From assembly GCF_024359525.1 (NCBI RefSeq), contig NZ_JAKZEU010000002.1:868001-932000 (forward strand): a stretch of 64,000 nt of DNA, read 5' to 3'. The notes under the pieces are model-generated. The model ran no database searches, had not been told where the DNA came from, and worked only from the letters and a program-made list of their open reading frames with translations. A program made the position numbers and the translations under genes. Source of the DNA: Paracoccus albicereus. GTDB taxonomy: Bacteria > Pseudomonadota > Alphaproteobacteria > Rhodobacterales > Rhodobacteraceae. This document shows, piece by piece, positions 58,393 through 64,000 of the stretch. Numbering within the stretch: position 1 is the first letter of the stretch; each line of letters begins with the position of its first letter.

Positions 58393-59519
58393 GCGTCCTG
58401 CCCGACCGGCGCGGCCTCCGGCACCACGGTGCCCGTCATTGCAGCTTCTGGCACCATGACCTCACCGCGCGCGATCAGGCGCGCGGTGCGGACCAGACCG
58501 GCGGAACGCAGCTGGAAGCCACCTTCGGCAGTCGTCTCGTGATCCACCGTGACCTCGATATCGCCCATCGGATGCTCGATCCGCATCAGCGCCGGCGTCC
58601 CCTCGGGCAGATCGCCCAATCCGTCCGCGACCGTGCCGGGCGTCAGCGCGCAGGCGGCGAGGCATTGTGAGCCGGTAACGGCCAGCGACGGATGCGTGTT
58701 CCACGGCATGAAGTAGCGAGCCGAGATCGCACCGCCGTTGCGGGGGCGTGCGAGGATGCCGAATTTCGGGGTGACCGACTTGGTGACATCACCCATCCCC
58801 ATCAAGCGACCGGCCTCGATCCGGATCTTTTCCATCCGGGCGAAGAAGTCACGGTTCGCGTCCAGTTCTGCGGCTGACTCGTATCCGGTCAGACCGAAAT
58901 CCTCGGCCCGCGCGATGGCCATCGGCATCGCGACATCCATGCAGGTGACGTCGATCCCGTCGATCGTGTCGCGCAGGTTTCCCGTGGGCAGCAGCGCGCC
59001 GCAGGACGTACCGACGACATCGAGGAAGTTCAGCCCGACAGGTGCCGCCGTTCCCGGCACACCAGCTATGGCGACGTCGCCATCATAACGGACACGGCCG
59101 CCCGGCGTCTCGACGATCGCCTCGACAAGTGCGCCGGTGTTGACGGCGCGAATGCGGACGCGCGTCTGATCGCCGGACACCGGCACTAGGCCCATCTCGA
59201 TCGCGGCGGGACCGACGCCGACCAGAATATTGCCGCAGGTCGGTTTGTAATCGACCAGCGGCTCGTCCACGGAAACCTGGGCGAAGAAATAGTCCACATC
59301 CGCGTCGTCCGACTGGGACCTCGACAGCATCGCCACCTTCGTGGTGACGGCATTGCCGCCGCCGATCCCGTCGATGTTCAGCGGATGACCCGCCCCCACC
59401 ACCGCGATCAGGATACGCGACAACGCGTCACGGTCCTGAGGCAGATCCTCGCGGCGGAAGTATGGCCCGCGCGACGTGCCGCCGCGCAGGAACAGATAGG
59501 GGATCGGTGTCTGGGTCAT
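58389..59519 (-). CDS. PrpF superfamily isomerase (4-oxalomesaconate tautomerase/GalD-like)
   Basis: 376 residues with two diaminopimelate-epimerase-like halves. The sequence follows GalD/PrpF closely: IPYLFLRGGTSRGPYFRREDLP, GAGHPLNIDGIGGGNAVTTKVAM, DVDYFFAQVSVDEPLVDYKPTCGNILVGVGP and GTSCGALLPTGNLRD. A second Cys pair is visible in TCMDVAMPMAIARAEDFGLTGYES. GalD converts keto to enol 4-oxalomesaconate; PrpF isomerises aconitates. No protocatechuate-4,5 or gallate genes are nearby, so an aconitate-like role linked to TcuA is equally possible. ATGA overlap with the ThDP gene. Confidence 0.85.
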   Translation of the reverse strand: MTQTPIPYLFLRGGTSRGPYFRREDLPQDRDALSRILIAVVGAGHPLNIDGIGGGNAVTTKVAMLSRSQSDDADVDYFFAQVSVDEPLVDYKPTCGNILVGVGPAAIEMGLVPVSGDQTRVRIRAVNTGALVEAIVETPGGRVRYDGDVAIAGVPGTAAPVGLNFLDVVGTSCGALLPTGNLRDTIDGIDVTCMDVAMPMAIARAEDFGLTGYESAAELDANRDFFARMEKIRIEAGRLMGMGDVTKSVTPKFGILARPRNGGAISARYFMPWNTHPSLAVTGSQCLAACALTPGTVADGLGDLPEGTPALMRIEHPMGDIEVTVDHETTAEGGFQLRSAGLVRTARLIARGEVMVPEAAMTGTVVPEAAPVGQDA

Positions 59520-59559
59520 CGTAACCTCAATCAGCGTCGGGATGCGCGGATGCGCAGGC

Positions 59560-61572
59560 TCAGGTCAGGGGCCAGGGCAGATCGACCAGCGTCTGCAGAT
59601 AGCCCGGCGGGAAGTCACGTCCCAGCACGGCACCAAGGCCCATGATGAACGCGATGCCGAGCGCCGAGGCGACGATCGTCCATCCCCAGCCAAACCGGCC
59701 CCTGACGCGGAAGAAGGCGATCAGGAAGACGGTCAGCGCCAGGATCAGGCCGACACAGAAGGTCAGGATGACCAAGCCGATGAACCAGGCAAGGGTCGAC
59801 CACAAGCCGTGCGGTGCCTGCCCTTCTTCACCGGTTTCGAGGTCGATGAAGACATCGTCCGTCGCCGGCTGTCGCGACATGCGCAGCAGCAATAGCAGCG
59901 CGCCCGCCAGCGTCACCAGACCGATGGTCAGCGGGAACACCCGGTCCTGCAACCGCGAGACACCCCAGGCGTCAAAGGTCGCGACCGCGAGGTAGAGTGT
60001 CGCAACGCCAAGGAAGATCGCGGGCGCCTTCTTGCCAGCGGTCGGTGCGTCGATGTTTTCGCGGATGTTCTTCGATGCCTTGATGCCCACGAAGACCGAC
60101 ACGACGGTCAGGATGATCAGACCGATCGTGATCGGCGACAGCAGGTAGTCCCACCCGGCCTCGGCCGAGCGGCGGAACCGCGCGCCCGCGATCTGGAACG
60201 CCTGGTTGACGAAGATCTCGGTCTGCGTCGACAGCACGAAGCCGATCAGGAAGGCCGGCCGCGAGAAGTCGAAGCGCCGCAGCAGGATCCCAAGGATGCC
60301 GATCCCCACCAGCGCCGCCAGATCCAACGCCGACTGGCGGGACTGGAAGGCCGCAAAGGCAATGATCATGAACAGGTAAGGCGCGATGATCGTGAAGCGG
60401 ATCGTCGTCATCTTGGCGATGTATTTCGACAACAGAATGCAAAGACCGGCGCCGATGACGTTGGCCAGGGCCAGCGACCAGACGATTGTGTAGGTGATGT
60501 TTAGGTCGTTGCGAACCATCTGCGGTCCGGGCGTCATGTTCAGCAGCGCGAGGCCGCCGAGGAAGATCGCCATCGACCCCGATCCTGGAATGCCGAAGAT
60601 CAGCGTCGGAACCAGCCCGCCGCCTTCTTTGGCGTTGTTCGAGCTTTCTGGCGCGATCACGCCGCGGATATCGCCCTTGCCGAACTGCGAGCGGTCCTTG
60701 GCTGTCTGCACCGCCGAACCGTAGGCCAGCCAGTCGACGACCGAGCCGCCGAGACCGGGAATGACGCCGACCAGCACGCCGATCGTGGCGCAGCGGATCG
60801 ACAGCCACTTGTGTTCCCACCAGTCGCGAACGCCTTGAACCCAGCCGTCACCCAGCGAACCGCCTTCAGATATCGGACGATCCTGACGCAGGAGCGAGAC
60901 GATTTCCGGAATGGCGTAGATGCCAAGGCCGACGATGACCAACTGAAAGCCATCGACCAGGTAGGGCATGTCGTAGGTCGACATCCGCAGGCTGCCGCCC
61001 GCAGGCGCCGCGCCGATCGTGCCGAACATGATGCCAAGTCCGGCCGCGACCACGCCCTTCAACGGAACGCGTCCGGCAAGGATCGCCACCATAGACAGGC
61101 CCAGCAGCGTGATCATCAACATCTCGGGCAGCCCGAACGCCAAGATCAGGGGCCGTGCCGCAAGGATGAAGCAGGTCAGGATGATGGCGCCAAAAAGTCC
61201 GCCGAACAGCGATGCCGCGAAGGCAGCCGACAATGCGCGAGCGGCATGGCCCTGTTTCGACAACGGAAAGCCGTCGAGAACCGTCGCCTGACTGGCGGAA
61301 GAGCCGGGAATGCCCAGAAGCACGGACGAGAACGTGTCTGATGTCGGGATCACGGCGATCAGCCCGATCATCAGCGCGAGGCCCGCCACGGGATCCATCC
61401 CGTAAAGGAACGGCAGAACCAGGGCCAGGCCCGCGATGCCGCCCAGTCCCGGCAGGACGCCGATCGAAAGACCGAGCAGCACGCCGCCGCAAAGATACAT
61501 CAATTGCTGTGGTCTGAAGATCAGTGAGAATGCTTCGCCCATCTGGGAGAAGGCGTGCAAGATCATGTCCAT
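59560..61572 (-). CDS. Tripartite tricarboxylate transporter, fused TctA-TctB
   Basis: 670 residues. The first about 500 form TctA: LCGGVLLGLSIGVLPGLGGIAGLALVLPF, TSDTFSSVLLGIPGSSASQATVLDGFPLSKQGHAARALSAA and PESSNNAKEGGGLVPTLIFGIPGSGSMAIFLGGL, the two conserved G-I-P-G-S motifs. The remaining about 150 residues carry the four helices of TctB (AIFLGVATLYLAVATFDAWGVSRLQDRVFPLTIGLV and the end FGWGWTIVASALGIAFIMGLGAVLGRDFPPG). TctA and TctB are usually separate proteins. With TctC it takes up citrate-like carboxylates driven by an ion gradient. The start codon lies inside an inverted repeat. Confidence 0.9.
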   Translation of the reverse strand: MDMILHAFSQMGEAFSLIFRPQQLMYLCGGVLLGLSIGVLPGLGGIAGLALVLPFLYGMDPVAGLALMIGLIAVIPTSDTFSSVLLGIPGSSASQATVLDGFPLSKQGHAARALSAAFAASLFGGLFGAIILTCFILAARPLILAFGLPEMLMITLLGLSMVAILAGRVPLKGVVAAGLGIMFGTIGAAPAGGSLRMSTYDMPYLVDGFQLVIVGLGIYAIPEIVSLLRQDRPISEGGSLGDGWVQGVRDWWEHKWLSIRCATIGVLVGVIPGLGGSVVDWLAYGSAVQTAKDRSQFGKGDIRGVIAPESSNNAKEGGGLVPTLIFGIPGSGSMAIFLGGLALLNMTPGPQMVRNDLNITYTIVWSLALANVIGAGLCILLSKYIAKMTTIRFTIIAPYLFMIIAFAAFQSRQSALDLAALVGIGILGILLRRFDFSRPAFLIGFVLSTQTEIFVNQAFQIAGARFRRSAEAGWDYLLSPITIGLIILTVVSVFVGIKASKNIRENIDAPTAGKKAPAIFLGVATLYLAVATFDAWGVSRLQDRVFPLTIGLVTLAGALLLLLRMSRQPATDDVFIDLETGEEGQAPHGLWSTLAWFIGLVILTFCVGLILALTVFLIAFFRVRGRFGWGWTIVASALGIAFIMGLGAVLGRDFPPGYLQTLVDLPWPLT

Positions 61573-61602
61573 GATCCACTCCGCGGCTTTGGGTCATCGA
61601 AG

Positions 61603-61670
61603 CCCGGCGCGGTGCTCCCGCGCCGGGTATCATCGGATCAAGACGGATCGGGATACCGGGCCTACGCCCG
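61603..61670 (-). repeat. Hairpins between tctC and tctAB
   Basis: CCCGGCGCGG (61603-61612) and CCGCGCCGGG (61618-61627) form a perfect 10-bp stem; CGGGC (61657-61661) and GCCCG (61666-61670) a second smaller one. They lie in the 115-bp gap after tctC. Such hairpins after a binding-protein gene usually protect its mRNA or partly terminate, raising binding protein over membrane subunits. Confidence 0.6.
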
Positions 61671-61687
61671 TCTGCCCCGCACCGTCA

Positions 61688-62788
61688 TCATTCCATCGTA
61701 ATGCCGTAATCTTCCTGCAGCCAATCCAGAACGTACTGCTTGGCTTCGTCGGAGATCGTGGTGGCCTGACGGGTCGCCTCGATCGCGGCATCGCCGGTCA
61801 TCTGCGCGTAGACGCCCAGAACCTCGTTCGATGCTTCCGCGAAACCGTCGGCGGCAATGATCTCGTCCAGAGCCTGCGTGTAGGCATCGACCATTTCCTG
61901 CGACGCAGAGGAGGGCAGGAAGATCGTCTTCTGGTTGGCGAAACCGGCGACGAAGAACGCCTTGTAGGCATCCCAGGCGACGCCTTCTGTTTCGCAACCC
62001 TCGGTCGCCTCGCAAACTTCCTTGAACGTCGGCAGATCGGGGAAGGTCGGATCGCGGACGATGTTACCGGCATCGTCCAATGCACCCCAGCTGAAGATCG
62101 GAACGGCAAGTCCGTCATCGACCAGCGGCTGGACGTTCGCCAGATAGGCCGAGCTGGTCTGGTAGTCGATATTGGCCTCGCCACGCTCGAACATCAGGCG
62201 ACCGTCGCCGCGACCCTCGACGCCGAAGACGGGATCAACGGTCAGTCCCAGCATCCGGAAGGCCAGCAGCGGCACCAGATCAAGCGTCGTCGCGCCCTGG
62301 CTGCCGTACAGATACGGCTCATCCTTCAGGTCGTCCATGTCGCCGTCGAAACGCTCGCCCAGTTCTGGCGGCAGATAGACGACACCGCCGGTGGCGGAGG
62401 CAAGGACAGGCTTCCATTCCTGATATTCATAGCGGACCCGCGGGTCGCCCAGCAGGTAAGGGAACTTGGTCGAACCGGAATCTCCAAAGATCTGGGTGCC
62501 GTCGCCGCGATCCTGCTGACCCTGGAACCAGTTCGCACCTTCGGTCGAACCAGCGCCCGGACGATAGCGGACAACGGTGGTGGGATTGCCCGGCAGAGCG
62601 CCCGACAACAGCGGCGCGTAGAAGTTCGCCCACTGGGCCGAGCCGCCCGATTCCGAGAATGGAATTGTGAACTCGACGGTCTTGCCGGACAGATCCTGCG
62701 CCATCGCCCCGCCGGTTGCCATTACAAGTGCCAGCGCGCTAGCGGCCAGCTTCGGGGCCGCAATGCGGCCGAGTTGTGTCTTGGTCAT
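61688..62788 (-). CDS. Tripartite tricarboxylate transporter substrate-binding protein TctC
   Basis: 366 residues with a signal peptide (LAASALALVMATGGAMAQ, cleavage near residue 31). The TctC/Bug fold is seen in VEFTIPFSESGGSAQWANFYAP, PTTVVRYRPGAGSTEGANWF and TGGVVYLPPELGE, plus DAYTQALDEIIAADGFAEASNEVLGVY near the C-terminus. The YxPxGxG-like loop of the family is modified, and a Cys pair (CEATEGCE) is present. It binds a carboxylate in the periplasm and delivers it to the TctAB fusion. GGGAGG lies five bases before the ATG. First gene of the operon. Confidence 0.88.
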   Translation of the reverse strand: MTKTQLGRIAAPKLAASALALVMATGGAMAQDLSGKTVEFTIPFSESGGSAQWANFYAPLLSGALPGNPTTVVRYRPGAGSTEGANWFQGQQDRGDGTQIFGDSGSTKFPYLLGDPRVRYEYQEWKPVLASATGGVVYLPPELGERFDGDMDDLKDEPYLYGSQGATTLDLVPLLAFRMLGLTVDPVFGVEGRGDGRLMFERGEANIDYQTSSAYLANVQPLVDDGLAVPIFSWGALDDAGNIVRDPTFPDLPTFKEVCEATEGCETEGVAWDAYKAFFVAGFANQKTIFLPSSASQEMVDAYTQALDEIIAADGFAEASNEVLGVYAQMTGDAAIEATRQATTISDEAKQYVLDWLQEDYGITME

Positions 62789-62930
62789 GTTACCTCCCAG
62801 AAGTGCCGGCCTTCAGCGGCCAGTCGGATGGGCCGATAAGCCGCGCGACCGAAACCGATCCGCAGCGTCACTCTTGGCCCGGGAGGACTCTTACATGACA
62901 CACCCCAAGAGAAAACTGCTGTAATCTCAT

Positions 62931-62953
62931 CCATGCATGAAAATTATGCATGG
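62931..62953. promoter_or_regulatory. Operator candidate upstream of tctC
   Basis: CCATGCAT (62931-62938) and ATGCATGG (62946-62953) are perfect 8-base arms with a 7-base spacer, 143-165 bases before the tctC start. The T/A-rich centre and distance suit a LysR- or GntR-type activator site. The regulator could be the LysR at 54825 or the GntR at 50229. Confidence 0.5.
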
Positions 62954-62973
62954 CCTCACGATTCTGATGCGTG

Positions 62974-63004
62974 GGCTGCGGCGCGCGAATAGCGCGCCGC
63001 AGCC
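62974..63004. terminator. GC-rich hairpin after katG
   Basis: A perfect 13-bp stem (62974-62986 with 62992-63004) around a five-base loop, ten bases past the katG stop. No T run follows, so it is a weak intrinsic terminator or a stabilising 3-prime structure separating katG from the tctC promoter region. Confidence 0.6.
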
Positions 63005-63014
63005 AGTTACTGCC

Positions 63015-64000
<986 letters not shown>

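Overview
The window comes from a high-GC alphaproteobacterium of the Rhodobacterales, most like Paracoccaceae/Rhodobacteraceae (Paracoccus or Rhodobacter type). The grounds are the ethylmalonyl-CoA pathway genes (mesaconyl-CoA hydratase and malyl-CoA thioesterase), the local mch / mcl2 / mdh / sucA / sucB / lpd order, a succinyltransferase with two lipoyl domains, and the pccB-pccA-mcm and plsX-fabH neighbourhoods. It is chromosomal, with no rRNA, tRNA, CRISPR or insertion sequence that I could recognise. Species assignment is inference.

Region 1 (1-6.5 kb, minus strand): a branched-chain acyl-CoA operon (isovaleryl-CoA dehydrogenase, an FMN oxidoreductase, an LprI-like protein, an acyl-CoA synthetase running off the left edge), preceded by an ethylmalonyl-CoA operon (mcl2, NnrU-type membrane protein, DUF1737 protein, mch) and a TSUP exporter. 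Region 2 (6.6-15.2 kb, plus): TCA-cycle genes mdh, sucA, sucB and lpd, with a small two-gene insert (unknown 84-aa protein and MAPEG protein). The sucCD genes, commonly found between mdh and sucA in this group, are absent here. Region 3 (15.4-21.7 kb): a small lytic transglycosylase, an orphan RACo-type corrinoid activator, corC, ybeY, phoH and alr.

Region 4 (21.8-31.8 kb): propionyl-CoA assimilation (pccB, pccA, mcm), interleaved with small lipoproteins, unknown proteins and two DUF4174 genes. With region 1 this supplies much of the acetyl-CoA/propionyl-CoA assimilation machinery feeding succinyl-CoA to the TCA genes of region 2. Region 5 (31.9-47.7 kb) is mostly housekeeping: hom, ssb, bamE, yceD, rpmF, plsX, fabH, 3-hydroxybutyrate dehydrogenase, xth, erpA and dgt. 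An antiporter sits between yceD and rpmF, and there is a family 5 solute-binding protein without permeases.

Region 6 (47.7-62.8 kb) looks like an accessory catabolic island for a tricarboxylate or substituted dicarboxylate. It holds TcuA/TcuB, a GntR regulator and a divergent AbrB-type membrane protein; an isopropylmalate-dehydrogenase-like enzyme, a 6PGDH-like dehydrogenase and a TSUP exporter with a divergent LysR; and a D-2-hydroxyacid dehydrogenase, a ThDP enzyme, a PrpF/GalD-type isomerase, a fused TctA-TctB transporter and TctC. The substrate is not determined by the sequence. The window ends in the C-terminal part of katG.

The best non-coding signals are a candidate ~75-nt RNA (or attenuator) with promoter and terminator upstream of bdhA, a helically phased TGTGTAC array behind sucB, several strong inverted repeats that look like operators, and a strong terminator placed directly before pccA.
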